Notes: generated by a model not told the origin, from the sequence alone. Positions 25,401 to 39,549 are shown, numbered from the stretch's first letter. The stretch is DNA of 42,012 bases from Bolinopsis microptera (GCF_026151205.1 NW_026971812.1:1-42012); one strand, 5' to 3'. Numbers and translations: made by a program.

Positions 25401-28400
25401 GAATTTTTCCGTGTCCCCCTAAGAGGGGCGTTGAAATTTTTTGGGGGCCGGTAATATTTGGCCTTTTCCCCTTTTCTCCCCCAAGGGGGACCCCCCCCCC
25501 GGGGGAAAAATTGGGAAGCCCAAAATTAGACTTTCCGGGGGTCCCTTTTGGGGGATGTGAAATTTAATGGAGATTAAAATTTTGGGGGCTTTTTCCTTTT
25601 CTTTCCCTTAAAGGGGGGGGGGGACGTGAAAATTGACGCTAAATTTTTAGACCCTTTTTCCGTGGGGTTTTCCCCTAAAAGATGTGGAAAAAATTTTTTC
25701 GGGTAATATTGGAAAAATTTTTCCCCTGGGCCCCTAAGGGAAGGTTTTTAAAATTTTAAAGTCGCTAATTTTTAGGGGGGGTTAAACCGGGGGTCTCCCC
25801 TTTTAAAAGGGAAGGGGGGGGGGGAAAATTTAAAGGGGGGCTAATATTAGGGGCTTTAAAGGTTTTTCCCCCAAGAGGGGTGGGGAAAAAATGGGCCCCC
25901 TAAAATTTGGGGGGGGGGGGGGTTAAACCGGGGTTTTTCCCTAAGGGGAAGTGAAATAATTGGGCGCTAAAATTTTTTAGACTTTTTCCGTTGTCTTTTC
26001 CCCAAGAGGGGCCCTGAAAAAAATGGGCCCCTAATGGGCTTTTTCCGTTTAATTAAAATTTGGGGGGGGCTAATTTTTTAATTTTGAACCTTTTTCCTTT
26101 TCTTTCCCCAAGGGGCGTGAAATTTAAAGGGCGTAATTTTTTAGACCCTTAAAACCCTGGCTTTTCCCCCCAAAGGGGGGGACGTGGAAAATGACGCTTT
26201 TTAAAATTAAGGGGGCCCCATACCTTTTTCTCCCTTAAAGAGGGGGGGCCCTAAATAATTTACGTTTAAAATTTTTTTTTGGGGGTTTTTCCTTGGGGCT
26301 CCCTCAGGAACCCTGGAATAAATTGGGGGGCCCTAAAATTTGGGGCTTTAAACCCTGTTTCCCCAAGAGGGGCCCTTTTAAAAAAATGGAACCCCCCTAA
26401 TATTTGGGGGGCTTTTTCCCTTTTCTCCTAAGGGGGGGCGGGGGAAAAATTTTTACGCTTTAAATTGGGCTTAAACCCCTGTCTCCCCCAAAGGGGCGTG
26501 AAATTGACGCCCAATTTAGATTTTTCCGTGTTTTCCCCCCACGGGGGGCGGTTTAAATTAAAGGAACCCCCTAAAGATTAAAGTGAAAAAAATTTACGCT
26601 AATTTTTTTAGGCGTTTTCCCTGGGGCTCCCCAAAGGGGACCCCTTGAATTAAAAGAACCCCCTTAAATTAGGGGTTTTTCCGGGGGTCTCCCCAAGGGG
26701 GACGTGGGGAAATTTTAATTTACGGGTAATATTAGACTTTTTCCGTGTTTCCCCTTTAAAAAGGGGGTTTGGAAAAAAATGACGGGTTAAAAATTAGAAA
26801 TTAACCCTGGTTTTTCCCTAAGGGGGGGGACGTGAAATTTTTTACGCTTTAAAAATTTGGGGGGGGGGGGGCTTTAACCCTGTCTCCCTAAGGGGGGGGG
26901 GGGGGCGTGAAAATATTTACGCCTTTAAAATTTTGGGGGCTTACCGTGTCTTTCCCCAAAAGACGTTGGAAAAAAATGCCCCTAATTTTTTAGGGAAATT
27001 TACCGTGTTTTTTTCCCAAAGGGGGGCGTTTAAAAATTTAACCCCTAATTTTTAGACTTCCGTGGGGGTTTCCCCCCCCTAAGGGGGGGGGACGTGAAAA
27101 AATGGGGGCGTAAAAAATTTTGGGGTTTAAACCCTGTTTTTCCAAGGGGGGACGTTGGGAAAAAATGGGCGGGAAATTACTTTTCCCCTGTCTCCCCCCA
27201 AGAGGGGCGGGGGAAATAATGGGGCGCTAATTTTTAAACCTTTAAACCGTGTCTTTTCCCCAAGGGGGGGGGCCCCTGAAATTTAATTGGGGCCCCTAAA
27301 AAATTAGGGGGGGTTAAATGTCTCCCTAAAAAGGGGGGACGGGGAATTTAAAGGGGCGCTTAAAATTTGGGAATTTTCCGGGGTTTTCCCTAAAGAGGGG
27401 CGTTTTAAAAATTTTTTTGGACGCTAATTTTTGGGCCTTTAACCCGTTTTCTCCCCAAGGGGGGGACCCTGAAAAAAAAATGAAGTAATTTTTTGGGGGG
27501 CTTACCCCTTTTTTCCCTAAAAGGGGGGGTTGGAAAATTTTAATTTTACCCCTTAAAAAAGGGGCCTTTACCCTGTCTCCCTAAAAGGGGGGCGTTGGGA
27601 AAAAAAAATGACCCCTTTAAAATTAGGGGTTTTTCCCCTGTCTCCCTAAAGGGGGGGGGGGGGTGAAATTTTTGGGGGAACCCCCAAAAATTAGGGGTTA
27701 CCCTTTTCTTTTCCCCAAAGGGGGGCGTTTAATAAAGGGCCCCCTTTTATTTTGAAATTAACCCTGGGTTTCCCCCAAAAGGGGGGCCGGTTGGGAAAAT
27801 TTTTGGGGCCCCCCCTTTAAAATTAGGAAATTTCCGTGGGGTCCCCAAGAAATCGTGAAATATGGGGGGCCTTTATTAGACTTTAACCGGGGTCCTTCCC
27901 TTTAAAAGCGTGAAATAATGACCGGGTAATTTTGGGGCCTTTCCCCTGTTTTCCCTAAGGGACGTTTAAAAATGGACGCTAATATTAGGGGCTTTTCCGT
28001 TTTCTCCCCTTTTGGGGGAGTTGGGGAAAAAATACGGTAATATTGGGGGGAATTTAAAGTGGGGCTCCCTTTAAGGGGGGGCCCTGAAATAAATAAAAAA
28101 AAGCTAATATTAAGGGGCCCTTTCCTTTTTCACCCCAAAAAGATGTGAAAAAATTTAAAGCTTTAAAATTAGGGGCCCTTTCCGTGTCTTCCCCCCCGAG
28201 GGGGTGGGTGAAAAAAAAATGGGGGCCGGTTTTTTTTTTGTTTTTTTCCCTGTTCCCTTTAAAAGGGCGGGAAAAAAATGGGCGCTTTTAAAATTTGACT
28301 TTTTCCGGTTGGGCTCCCTAAGAAAAACGTGAAATAATGGGGGCCCCTATTAGGGGGTTAAACCGGGGGTTCCCCAAAAAAGGGGGGGGGGAAGTGAAAA

Positions 28401-30135
28401 AAATGGGCGCTTTAAAATTTTTGGGGCTTACCTTTTTCTCCCCAAAAGGCCGGTTTAAAATTTAATTTCGGTTTAAAATTTTGCCTTTTCCCCCTGGCTC
28501 CCTTAAAAAGATGTTTAAATTAAAAGACGGTAATTTTAGGGGGGCCCTTTCCTTGTCTCCCCAAGGATTCGGGTGGAAAATTTAAAGGGGGCTAATATTG
28601 GGGAAATTTTTTCCCGTGTTTTTTTCCCCAAGAAAAAAGTGGGAAAAAAAAGGCCGTTTTTATTAGGGGCCCTTTTTCCCCTGGGCTCCCTAAGGGGTGG
28701 GGAATTTTAATTTGGGGGGGGCGGGTTTTAAATTTGACCTTTCCGTGTTTTTCCCCCAGGGGATGGGGAAAAATAATTTACCCCTTTAAAATTTTGGGGC
28801 TTTAAACCCTGTCCCCAAAGGAAAACCCTGAAAAAAAATGGGCGCTAATATTAGGGGCTTACCGGTCTTTTCCCCAAGGGGGACGTTTAAAAAATTACCC
28901 CCCTTTTAATTTTTTGACTTTTCCCCCTGTTTTCCCCTTTAAAAGGGGGTTTGGGGAAAAAAAATTTACGCTTTAAAATTTTGGGGGGGGTTTTTAAAAC
29001 CGGGGGTTTTTTCCCCAAGAGGTTTTGAAAAAATGGCCCCTAAAATTAGGGGCTTTTTCCGTGTTTTTCCTTAAAAAGGGAAAGTGGGAAAAAATGCGCC
29101 TTAATTTTTGGGCCCTTTTAAACCCTTTTTCTTTCCCCAAGGAGGGGCGTTTTAATTTAAAATTGGGGGCCGGCTAATATTAGAATTACCGGGGGTCTTT
29201 CCCCCGGGGGGCGTGAATTTTAAAGGGGGGCCGGGTAAATTTTGATTACCCGGGTTTTTCTCCCCCAAGGGGGGCGTGGAAAAAATTGGGCGCTTTTAAA
29301 ATTTAGGAATTTACCGGGGGTCTTCCCCCTTTGGGGCCCTGAAAAAATTGGGGGCGTTAAAATTAGGGGGGGCTTTCCGTGTCTTTCCCAAGAGATGTGA
29401 AATAATGAGTAATAATTTTGGGGCTTTTTTTCCGTGGGCTTCCCCCAAGGGACGTGGAATAATGACGTTAATTTTTTGAAATTTTCCGGGGGGGTCTCCC
29501 TAAAGGGGATTTTTTGGGAAATTTTGGGGCCTTAATTTTTTGACTTTTTCCCTGTCTCCCTTTGAAAATTTTGGGGAAAAAATGGGGCCGGGTAATATTT
29601 GGGCTTCCCCGGGGTCTCCCCAAGAGCGTGAAAATTTAAAGGAAAGGGTAAAATTAGACCTTTAAAAGGGGTCTCCCTTTAAAAGGGGGCGTTTAAAATT
29701 AAATTGGGGCCCCCCTTTAATTTTTAGATTACCGTGGTTTTCCCCAAAAAAGGGGGGCGTTTGGGGAAATTTTTTTACCGCTAATTTTGGGGTTACCCGG
29801 GGTCTCCCTAAGAAGGGGGCGTGGGGGAAAAATTTACGTAATATTTGGGGGCTTTTTTCCGTTTTTCTCCCTAAAGGAAAAATGTGAAAAAAAATGGCCC
29901 CGCTTTTTATTTTGGGGCTTTTTTCCCCTGTTTTCCCTAAGAGGGGGGAAATTTTAAAGGGGGGTAATTTTTAGGGCTTTTTCCCCTGCTCCCCCAAAGA
30001 GGTGTGGAAAATTTTTTTGGGGCGGGGTTAAAATTAGGGCTTCCCTTTTCTCCCTTTTGAGGGTGTGAAATAATGACGGGATTAATTTTGGGAACCTTTT
30101 CCGTGGGGCTCCCTTTTGGGGTTTTTGAAAAAAAA
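22438..30135. repeat. Satellite array, monomer about 48 bp
   Basis: A unit containing CCGTGTCTCCCTAAG, then a CGTGAAATAATGACG block, then CTAATATTAGAC repeats without interruption for about 7.7 kb, roughly 150 copies estimated from length. Run-length noise stretches each copy to about 45-60 bp. In the consensus I infer, GTCTC/GAGAC can pair around CCTAA, and CTAATATTAG is a perfect 10-bp palindrome. No coding capacity. Confidence 0.88.
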
Positions 30136-33100
30136 TCCAAAAACCCGGCCGTCCCAGAAAAAAATTTAGCCCCGCCAGCACCATTAAAGCAGACTTTTAA
30201 AAATTGCCCCTTGAAATTAAAAAAAAGGTCCCAGTTTTAAAACCAGCAAAACCCGTTATTTTTTGCCCTTTTCAAAAAAATTAATTAAAAAAAACAATTT
30301 AAATATTCCCCCCAGGGGCCACCCCGAAAAGGAAATTTATTACGGGGGGCGTTTTACCCAGTGAGAGGTGTATTAAAAACTTTATATAAATTTTCTTTTA
30401 AAAATTTTTTTGGGGTTTGGTTTTTGGTTTTTCCAGGGTTTTTTAGGGGCCTTTTTTATAAAGGGAACCATGGTTTTCCCCTCCCATTTTAAAAAAACCC
30501 CCAAAGGGGTTATTACCCTTGTACTTTGGGCCCGGGGTTAGGAAAAAAGGGGGGGGCTCCCCTTTTGGGGAAAAATTTTCCCCTGACATTTTTTGGGGTG
30601 CCCCTACGGGCCGGTTTTGGGTTTTTGGTCCTTTTTGTTTATTTTTAAAATGTTTTGTTTTCAGGGCATTTTAATTTGGGGCTTTAGTCTAAAAAAAATG
30701 CCCTGGTGTTTAAAAGCAATAAATTTTGGTTTTTAAAATTTTGGGGTTAAAAAAAAAAAGGTTTTTTTTTTTGAATTTTTAAAACCCATGGTTTTCGTGT
30801 TTGGTAATGGTTGGGGGGCATGGTTTTTTTTAAGTTTGGGGGTTTTTGAAACGATTTAATGGGGAAAAGAGGCCCTTTTATTAAAATTTCCTGAACCCCG
30901 CGTTTCATCATTTTTTTGGGAAAATTTGGGGGGTTTTCCCAAAACCCGAAACAGGGCAGGGGAAAACAAAAAATGATTTTTAATAAGTTTTGGGGGCCTG
31001 AATCTAAAAACCGGGGAAAGCCCTCCGAAAAGGTTTCCCAAATTTTTTAAATAGGTTTTTTATTTCCACCCAAACAATAAAAGGGAAATTTATTTTGGAA
31101 AAAAGAAATGGGGCGGGGGAAAGGGGCCCCCCAACATTTTAACCCCCCCGGTTAACTAGGTTTTTTTTTGGGGGAATTGTAATCTGGGCGATGAACAATT
31201 TTAAAAGTAAGGTTAAAAAAAGCTAGGTTTGGCCCCCCCACTTCTAAAGGGGTTACTTAAGGGGCCCATTTTGGCCGGTTTAAAGGGCCCCTTGTTTTAT
31301 TAGAATTTAAAAAAACAAAGATCGGGGCCCAAACGGGGGAAAAAAAACCAAAATTGCGGAGGGGGGGGGGGGCCCCTTTGGTTTTGCTAAACAAACAAAA
31401 GGGGGATGGAAAAAAATTAAGGGGGGGGGAAGGAGGGGTGGGCCCCCCCCTTCAGTAACCAAACAAAAACCCAAAATAGGTTGGGGAATTTTTTTTTCCC
31501 CCCCCATTTTGCCGGGCCCTTTTTTTTTGGTTTGATGTTTTGGGCAAAGACTATGGGGAAAGGGGCAAAAAGGACGGAAAATTTCCATAAAAATTTTAAA
31601 AGAACGGGTTCCAAAAATTTTTCTGTTTAAGGAAATTTTTATAATGGGCCCTTTAAATTTTTTAAAATAGTTTTAAAATATTAAAAAAAGGGGGGTGGGG
31701 TGGGTTTTTTAATGGCCCCTTTCGGGGTGAAATTGGGTGTTTAAACAATTTCGTTTTTTTTTAAAAAAAAGGGGAAATTTTTTTGCTTTTTTAATACATT
31801 TGGGAGGGGGTGTTTTTTTAAATTTCCAACTGTTAATTCCAAAAATTTTTTTACTGTGTCCCCTATTAATTTTAGCTTTGGAAAAACCCCCATTTTTAAA
31901 AAATTGTGGGAATTTTTGGGGTTGGGAAAACGATTTAAAAATTTTTAAAGAGGGGCAGTCAATTTTTGGGGGGGTTTTAAAGTTAAGCTTTTTCAAACCC
32001 AACCCCAATTCCCTTTAAAAAAAAATTTAAACCGGGGGAAAGGGGGGTGCCCTTTTCCCCAAACCAAAAAATATAAATTTTTGGGTTTCAATTTTTTTAA
32101 AAAAACCTTTCCCTGAAAAATTTTTGTTTAAGGGGGTAGACAGTGAATTAACCTTAGCCCCGGCCAAAAAAACCCAAATTTAAAGGGGGTTGGAAGACGA
32201 GAAAATTTTTTGGCCCCCCATATTTAATTTTTTTTCTTTTTTTCCCCGGGGTGAAAGGTGTTTTCAGTGCTTTTCATTGCCAAAAAAAGGGAGCCAGGTT
32301 CCCAAAAGAGAAAGTGTACAAATTTTTTTAGGGAAAAATTTTGTAAATTTGGGTTTATAGCCTGGGATCCCGGGAAAAAAACTTGAGGGAAAATCCCCCA
32401 TTTTTTTGGGGTTTTTAAAATTTCCCGGTTTTTTAAAAATGTTTTCAAGTTTTTTAAAAAAAATTAAAATTTGCCAAAAATTAGAATAATGTAAAGGAGG
32501 AAACCCAAAAAAACAGGGGAATGATAGAAACCCCAAAAAAAACCCGGGGCCAAAAAACGGTTTTTCCCAAAAAAAAATTTTAATTTTTTGTTAAAATTTC
32601 TGGGGGGAAAGTTGGGGGAAAAGAAAGGGGACGAAAATTTGGCGCCAAAAAAAAATTTAAAACCCGCAAAAAAATTTTCTTTAGCCCAAAATTTTTAAAG
32701 GGTTTTTCAACCCGGGAAACCGGGGTTAAATTAAAACCCAAATTTAAAAAATTTTTTTTATAGGGCCCTTGGTGTTTTTTTCCCGGTTTTGGGTTTTAAA
32801 CCCCAAAATTTTTTCCCCTTTTAAATTTAAAAAAATTCTTTTTTTTTCCTTCCTTTTTTTTTGTTTTTTTCAAAAAAAAAAGTTTTAAAATGATCAATTA
32901 AAAAAATTTTATAATTTTGGATTTTGTGGGGTTTGGGGATGAGGAAAATTTTTAAATTTTGGGAATTTTTTTTTTAGGGCACAAAAAATTTGGGTTTTGG
33001 GACAAAAGGGCCAAAAATTTAAAGGGGGTTTTTTGGGGGGGCCCCTAATTTTTTTGTGGGGGTTTTTTGGGGGATTTTTTGGTTTTAAAATTTTGGGGAA

Positions 33101-35182
33101 AAAAAAACCCAAAAATGGGTTGGGGTTTATATGAAAAAATAAAATTTTCCCCAAAAAAAATAAGGGGCCAAAATCCCGAAAAAAGGGGCCGATTTTAAAT
33201 TTTTTACAAAAGTCTGAAAAATTGGGGAGGGGCCTTTTTCATTCTCAAAATAACCCGTGGGGCCCCCCCCGGTCGGCCCCCAGTAAAGGGGTTTTTCCTA
33301 AATTTTCAAATACCCTTTGTACAATTAAAATTTTTACAATTTTTAAAATTTTTAAATTTTGGAATTTGAGGGGCGGGTACAAATTTTTTGGGGGGGGGCG
33401 GGTTGGAAACCCAGGGAAAAATTTTTTTGGGCTCTTTAAAATTCCCAGAGTGTTTTAAAGGGGATAACTGCCATGGGAAAAAATATCTTTTTGGTTTTTA
33501 AAAAAAAGGGGAAATTTTTCAGCTTTTTTTTTTAATTGGGATTAAACTTAAAAATTTGGGGCCCTTTTGGTTTTCTATGGCCCCAAAAATTTTTTCAAAA
33601 CCCAGACTTTATAATTTTTTAAACAAATTTCCATTTAAAACTGAACCCCACTACGGGTATAAACCCCCGCTGGGGTCGGGTCCAAAATGACGCGGGGGGT
33701 GGGGGGGGAACCCCCCCTATTTTCCCGTGCACTTCCGGGAAACACTAACACTTTCCCCCAAACAATTTTTATAACTAAAACTTTTTTAGGGGTTTCCCCG
33801 GGGTTTTAGGCCAAACCTCCGGGAAAAGCCCCTACCAAAACAAAACCCCAAATTTTTTTTTAATATCCCCCTTTTTCCCCCGGGTTAAAATTTTGTTTTT
33901 TCCTTTTTACAGGGAAAACCAAAAAGGGGTTTTGGGGGGAAGCGTCCCTTGGGTCGTCCCCCAGTGAAGCTACCCCCTTTTTTTCTTTTTTTTCCGAAAG
34001 GGGCCAAGGGTGTTTTAAATTTTTTGTTGGGAATGTTCCGTGGTTTTCCCTATAAAAAAACTAACTATACCCAAAATAACAGTCTTTTTTTTTGGGGAAA
34101 AATTAAGGGTTGGGCTGGGGGGAATTTTTTCCCGGAATTTTAAATTTAAAAAAACCCCCCGTAAAAGTTTTTTACGATTTTTAATTTGGGGTTTTACAGT
34201 TTTAAAACTACTCGAGTAAACTGGGGTTTTTGGGGTTGATTTTTAAATTTCACCCCGTTTTCTTTTAATTTTTCCCGGGGGGCAAAAAAAGGAAACACTG
34301 TTTGTTAAAAAGGAGGGAGGGGGGGCTTTCCGGGGGCCCCAAAAAACTACAAGTTTTCAAGGGGAAAATTTTAAAAAATAACCCCGTTTTCTTATTTTCA
34401 TTAAAAATTCCAAAATTGGGCCCAAAAAATTGGCCCAAAAATTTTGGGGCCCGGCCCCCAAACACAAAAAAACCCCCGGGGTCTTTTTTGCCCCCGGGTT
34501 AATTTTCATTGGGTAATAAAATTTAAAGGGTTTAAAAAAAAAAAATTTAAAATAATCTAAATTTTTTCCCAAAATTATTTAAAAATATCAATTTTTACTT
34601 TTTTTGGGCAAAATATCTCGGGATCCTTCCCTATATTTTTTCTTCAGTAACATTTTTCTTTTCCCGGTTTTTTTGGGGTCCCCCTTTGGCCCCCGGGGGT
34701 TTTAATTTTGGGTTTCCCATGGAAACCCCGTGTTTTTCGGGTTTAAAAAAAACCCCCTTGGAAAAAATGGGGGAAAAAGTTTAAAATTAAAAAAACTCTG
34801 GGTTTTTTTGTATTTTCCCCGGGTTTTGGGCCGGATTTAGGGCGGCCTTCCCAAACGGGCCCGAAATTTTAGTTTTTTTATTTTTATAAACGTGTTTTTC
34901 TTTTAGGCTTTGGTTAAAAAAAAAACCGGGAATTTTTTAGCCCCAATTCTTTTCTTTTCCCTTTAAAACCCTTTATATTTTTGAAAGGAAACAGTTTACT
35001 GATTTCCGAATTTTAACCCCCCCGTTTGTTTTGGGGGTTCCCGTGGGGGCGGGGAGCGTGGAATTTTAAAGTGATTGTAGGCCCCTGGTTAAACCCCAGG
35101 GACGTTTTTGTTGGGGCCCCGTTTAAAGTAAAACGGGGTTTACGTGGGGGCGTAAAAGGGGTTTTTTCACGTGGGGCGTTTA

Positions 35183-35198
35183 AACGGTTTAAACCGTT
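35183..35198. repeat. 16-bp perfect palindrome
   Basis: AACGGTTTAAACCGTT lies in noisy sequence. Confidence 0.5.
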
Positions 35199-38100
35199 GG
35201 AAGGGAGCCGTGTCACGGGAGGGGAAAACCCAGGAAACCCGGGGGGGGGATTAGGGGTTTTTCCCCGTGGGTTTTAACCCAGATTTTATGGTATGGGTTG
35301 GGGGGTGTTTGGTTGGTTTTTTTTTTTCCCCCCCCCCTCCCCCCCCCCCCCCCCCCCCTTTTTGAAGGAGGGGGGAGGTTTTGGGGAAAGGGCCCCCGGG
35401 GGACCCTTTATAAAAAATTCCTCCCATCTTTCTGAAAAAACCCGTGCTAAAAATTTTCCCTTATACCTGTAAAGGTTTTTTCTTTTAAGTAGGGTAATGT
35501 AGGTCGCTGTTGAGGGGTTTTTTATTAAATTTTAATTTTGGGTTGGGTTAAAAGGGTTCCAAAAAATTTACATCCCCCCCCAAACCCTATCCATTTTAAA
35601 AGGGGTTTTTTGGGAATGCATTTTAAATTTTTAAAACTATAAAAATTAGTGTCCCCAGGGGGGTTTTTTTTTTTATTTCGTGGTTTTAAATTTTAAATTG
35701 GGGGGGGGGGGTTTTTTTCTTTGTTTTGGGTGGGAAATTTATCAAAGGGGCATCGGGGGGTTTTGTTAGGGGGGTTTATTAATTATTTTTTCCCCGATTA
35801 AAAACCAAAAAATTGGTTTTAGGGCCATTTTCTCGGGCCCCCTATTGGCCCTGATTAAATTGGGGAAAAAAAATTTCCACCCATGCCCTTTTTTTCCCTT
35901 TTTTTTTTTTTTTTAAAAACCTTTAAATTTAAAAAAATATACTTTGGAAAAAAATTTGATTACGGAAAATTTTTTTTTTTGATTATTTTTCCATAAACAG
36001 TTTTAAAAAAACCCCCCCCTTTTTTTGGAATTTACTAAGGGCTTGTGTCTTTATATGAGCCAAAAAGAAAAAAAATTTTCCCCCCGGAAAATTTCGCCAA
36101 AAAGAAATTTTCGCCAAAAATGTTTTAACCCCTTTTATTAAAAAAAACTCGTTTTCCCCCCCGGGGCCTGTAGGGGGGACGAAATTTTTAATTTTGTTTT
36201 TCCCGGGTTTTTAACAAAAAAGGCCAAATTTAAAATTTTTAAAATAATCTCAGTTCAGGGTTTTAAAAAGTTTTTGTTTTTTATTAAAGAAAAAAAAAAT
36301 GTAACAGAGGGCGATGTATTTTTAAAGTTTTCCCCCTTGGGGGTTTTTCCCAAGGGGCCCATAAAATCCCTTAAAGGGCCCCGGGAGGTTTTTTTTGGCG
36401 CTTTTTAAAATTTTATATAATTTTTTTTTATAAACCAAAAATTTGGGGGGTTTAAAAAAATAAATTTGTAAATTTTTAAAACTTAAAAATTTGGGGTTAT
36501 TTTTTTTAAAAAAATTTTTTTTTTATTAATTTTATTTTATTTTTTAAAATTTAATTTAATTTTTTTAATTTTTAAATTTTTTTTAAAATTTTTTCAAAAT
36601 AAAATTTTTTTTAAAATTTTTATTTTAAAAAAAATTTAAAATTTAAATTTTAATAATCTAAAATTTAATTTAAATTTTTTTTTAAAATTCTTTAAATTTT
36701 TTTTTTTATTTAAAAAATTTCATTTCCTTAAAACCTTTTCCCCTTTAAGGGGGCAACACAACCTAAAAAACCCCAAAGTTGTTTTTTGTAAAAACCCAAA
36801 ATTTCCCTGGGCCTCTTCCCCCCAAAACCCCCTTTGGTTTTTAAATTTTAAATTTAGGAAAAAAATAAGAATTTCAGGATTGGGGTTTGGGGAATTTGGG
36901 CCCCTGTTTAAAAAAGTATATAAAATTAACAAATTTAAAAATTTTTTTTTTCATTTTATTTATTTTCCCGGGCGGGGGTTTCCCGCTTTCCAAAAAACCC
37001 CAAAAATTTTTATTCCCAAAATTTAAAACCCCAATTTTGGGGCTTCCCAAAAAATTAAAAACCCATTCCCAGGGGCCCCCCCAAAACGCCCCTTTTCCAA
37101 GGGGGAAAAACCCTTTTTAAGTTTAAACCCTTTTTTATCTTCCCAGGGCCCCAACCCAAAATTCCCCATTCGGGAAACCCCCCAATCCCAAATGAAACCC
37201 CCCTAAGGGGCTCTTTCCCTTTCCAAACCTTTCATAAGGGGCCCTTTTTGGGTCTGATTTTTAAATAAGTTTTAAAATTTTTTGGGAGATCGGGGTAACC
37301 AAAAAGGGGATTTCCCAAATTTCCCTGGGGGTCTGTTTTTTTTAAATAGAATTTTCCCTTTTTTTTTCTTTAGTCTTTTTTTAAAAAATTTTCGGGAAAA
37401 AAAAATTTGGGAAATTTTTAGGGTTTTCCCGTTTAAATTTAATAAAAACCCGGTTTGGGGGGTTTTGATTTTCCCAAAAAAAAAATTTAAACCCCAAAAT
37501 TTTAAAAAACCCTTTCCATTTTGGCCCAACAAAATAAAAAAAGAACCCGGGGCTGTTCCTTTTAGGTTCGGAAATTTTTTTTTCAAACCCCTTTTGGGGC
37601 TTATATATCGCTTTTTTCAATTGGGAAATTTTTAAAAATTTTAAATTTAAACCCGTGTTTTTTTGGGGGGTTTTGATTTTTTCCCCCCCAGGGGAAAAAT
37701 TTTTGATGCAAATATTATTTTGGAACTTTGGGCCCCCTTTTGTCGGGCAGTTTTTTTCCCGCCAAACACCCTTTTGCAAGTGTTTTTTCCTTTTGACTCG
37801 CTTGGGTCAATTATTTTTTTCCTTTTTTAGGGCCCATTCAAATTTAAATTCGGGGGCATTATTTAAAGGGGGGGGCAGGTTTAATGTTTTTTGTGTTTTT
37901 CTAAAACCCCCGGGGGCCCCCCCTTAAAAATCAAATTTTTCCCCAATTTTTAAAAAAAAACAACCCAAAATTTTCTATTTCGGTAGTTTTTTGGGAAAGG
38001 GGGCTATTTAAAAAATTGGGGGGGGGAAAAAAAAACTGGCAAAAAAAAGGAAGATTTTAAAAACCTTTAAAAATTTGATGGGGTGCCTAAATTTTGGGTC

Positions 38101-38551
38101 AGAAAAAAAGGGCGGGTGAAAAAACTGGGGGCCTCTTTTGGGGAAAAGGTAAAAGGTCGTGGCATTTTTTTTGGGTTGCCCCTGAAAACAGCGAGCTTTA
38201 GTTTAAATTTTAAAAAATTGGGGGTTGGGGTTTTATTGGGGGGGCCCCCCCTTTTTTTTTGGAAATTTTTAATGCGTTACTTTGGTTTAAAAATCTGCCG
38301 GGGGGAAATTTTTTATTTTTCCTATTTTTTTGGGAAACCCAGGGGGGGAAAAAAGAGGGGGCCCTTTTTTGTTATGGGGAAGGTTTTTGGCAGAAAAAGG
38401 GGCTGGGGCCCGGGTTCCCCCGCCTTAACCCCCCTTTCCCAAAGGGGGTTTTGGGAGTTTTAAACGGGGTGTTAGGTTGGGCAAGCGAAAAGCCCTTTAA
38501 GGTTTCCGGGGAAAAAAAAATTTTTAGCTGCGAAACCTCCGTTTTTGGAAT

Positions 38552-38553
<2 letters not shown>

Positions 38554-38597
<44 letters not shown>
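38554..38597 (+). repeat. Run of 44 G
   Basis: An uninterrupted G tract. Given the context it is more likely a basecalling or consensus artefact around a shorter G run than a real 44-mer. Confidence 0.6.
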
Positions 38598-38598
<1 letters not shown>

Positions 38599-39345
38599 AA
38601 ATTTTTTTTTTCGTTTTTCTAAAAACTCTTTTAAGGGGGTTTTTTTTGAACTTGAATTTTGATTTTTTGGGGAAAAATTTTTATTTTTTAGGTTTTTTTA
38701 ATTTTTTATTTTTCCGGGGTTTTATGATAATTTTTTTGGGTTTTTTTTAAACATGCTTTTTTATGGTAAACCCCAAAAACTAAGGGTTGGGGCTAAGGGG
38801 CAAATTAAACTGCCCTTTGATAGCCCTCAAAAAAATATTTTTTTCTTTTTTAAAAACGAAAAACCCATTCCCAAAATTTAAAGGTTTACCTTTCTGCTAT
38901 TTTCGGAGGTTTAAATTTTACGCTGAATTTTTTTTATAAACTTTGGGGGGGGGGAAAAAAAGGTTTAGGGGGCTCTTTTTTGGTTTTTTTTTTCCCCCCC
39001 TCCCTTGGGGTTTTTGGGGGGGGGGAAATGCGGGAAAAAATTTTCGGGAAAAATGTAAAAAATTAAAGAACCAAAAAAAGGTTAAAGGGGGGGGGCTATG
39101 GGGTTTAAAAAAAATTGGGGAAAAACACAAAGAAAGCTTTTGAAAGGAAAAAAATTTTGCCGGGAGGAAAATTTTTGATAAAATTTTATTTTCTCCCCCG
39201 GCTTTAAAATTTTTCATAATAAAAACAACTTTAATAATTTTTAAGTTAAACTGAATAAAAAATTTGGGGGGGGTATGGGAAATAGGGGAAAATTGGGTGA
39301 TTTTTTTTTGTTGGGGCCCAAATTTTTTTAAAACCCTTTCTTTCG

Positions 39346-39549
39346 GTTTTATGGAGGGTGGGAAATGACTAACAACGAACCCCGGGGGGGCTTTGCTCAG
39401 CAGGGTTGTGGAAAGGGACACAAGAACCCGTCCAAAACCTGCCAAATAACCCCCCCCCTCCCCGCCAGCGGGGGGGAAAAGGGTTTGGGGTTGGGTGGAA
39501 AGCAGTTTGAATCAAGGGAAATGCCAATGATTTGCTGATTTCCCCCCTG
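39346..39549 (+). CDS. TSP1 exon, corrupted copy
   Basis: It aligns along its length with the clean TSP1 exon at 39862-40035: GCTCAGCAGG, GGGACACA, CCGTCCAAAACCTGC and AAGCAGTTTGAATC are in the same order. Most differences are extra bases in runs, giving about 204 instead of 174 nt and broken frames. The flanking intron is also similar, so this is a tandem duplicate about 506 bp upstream. I read it as a real exon with sequencing errors rather than a pseudogene. Confidence 0.7.

Larger units (their letters stand above)
30136..39345. other. Homopolymer-stretched sequence, no gene callable
   Basis: The same run-length-distorted texture as 21460-22437 but without the satellite. It includes a poly-T/poly-C tract at about 35318-35360, an almost pure A/T block at 36410-36720 and a 44-base G run. 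Real exons could be hidden but frames are destroyed. I see no protein similarity. Confidence 0.65.

Noticed and set aside
22438-30135. CRISPR-like array of short repeats
   Set aside because: Repeats are head-to-tail without unique spacers and the genome is animal, so this is a satellite.
34265-35277. Frames with GVKGVFSRGAF-like and similar peptides
   Set aside because: No match to any family; translations depend on unreliable run lengths.
37272-37779. Open frames over 100 codons rich in Phe, Lys and Pro
   Set aside because: Produced by stretched homopolymers in unreadable sequence; both strands show similar frames.
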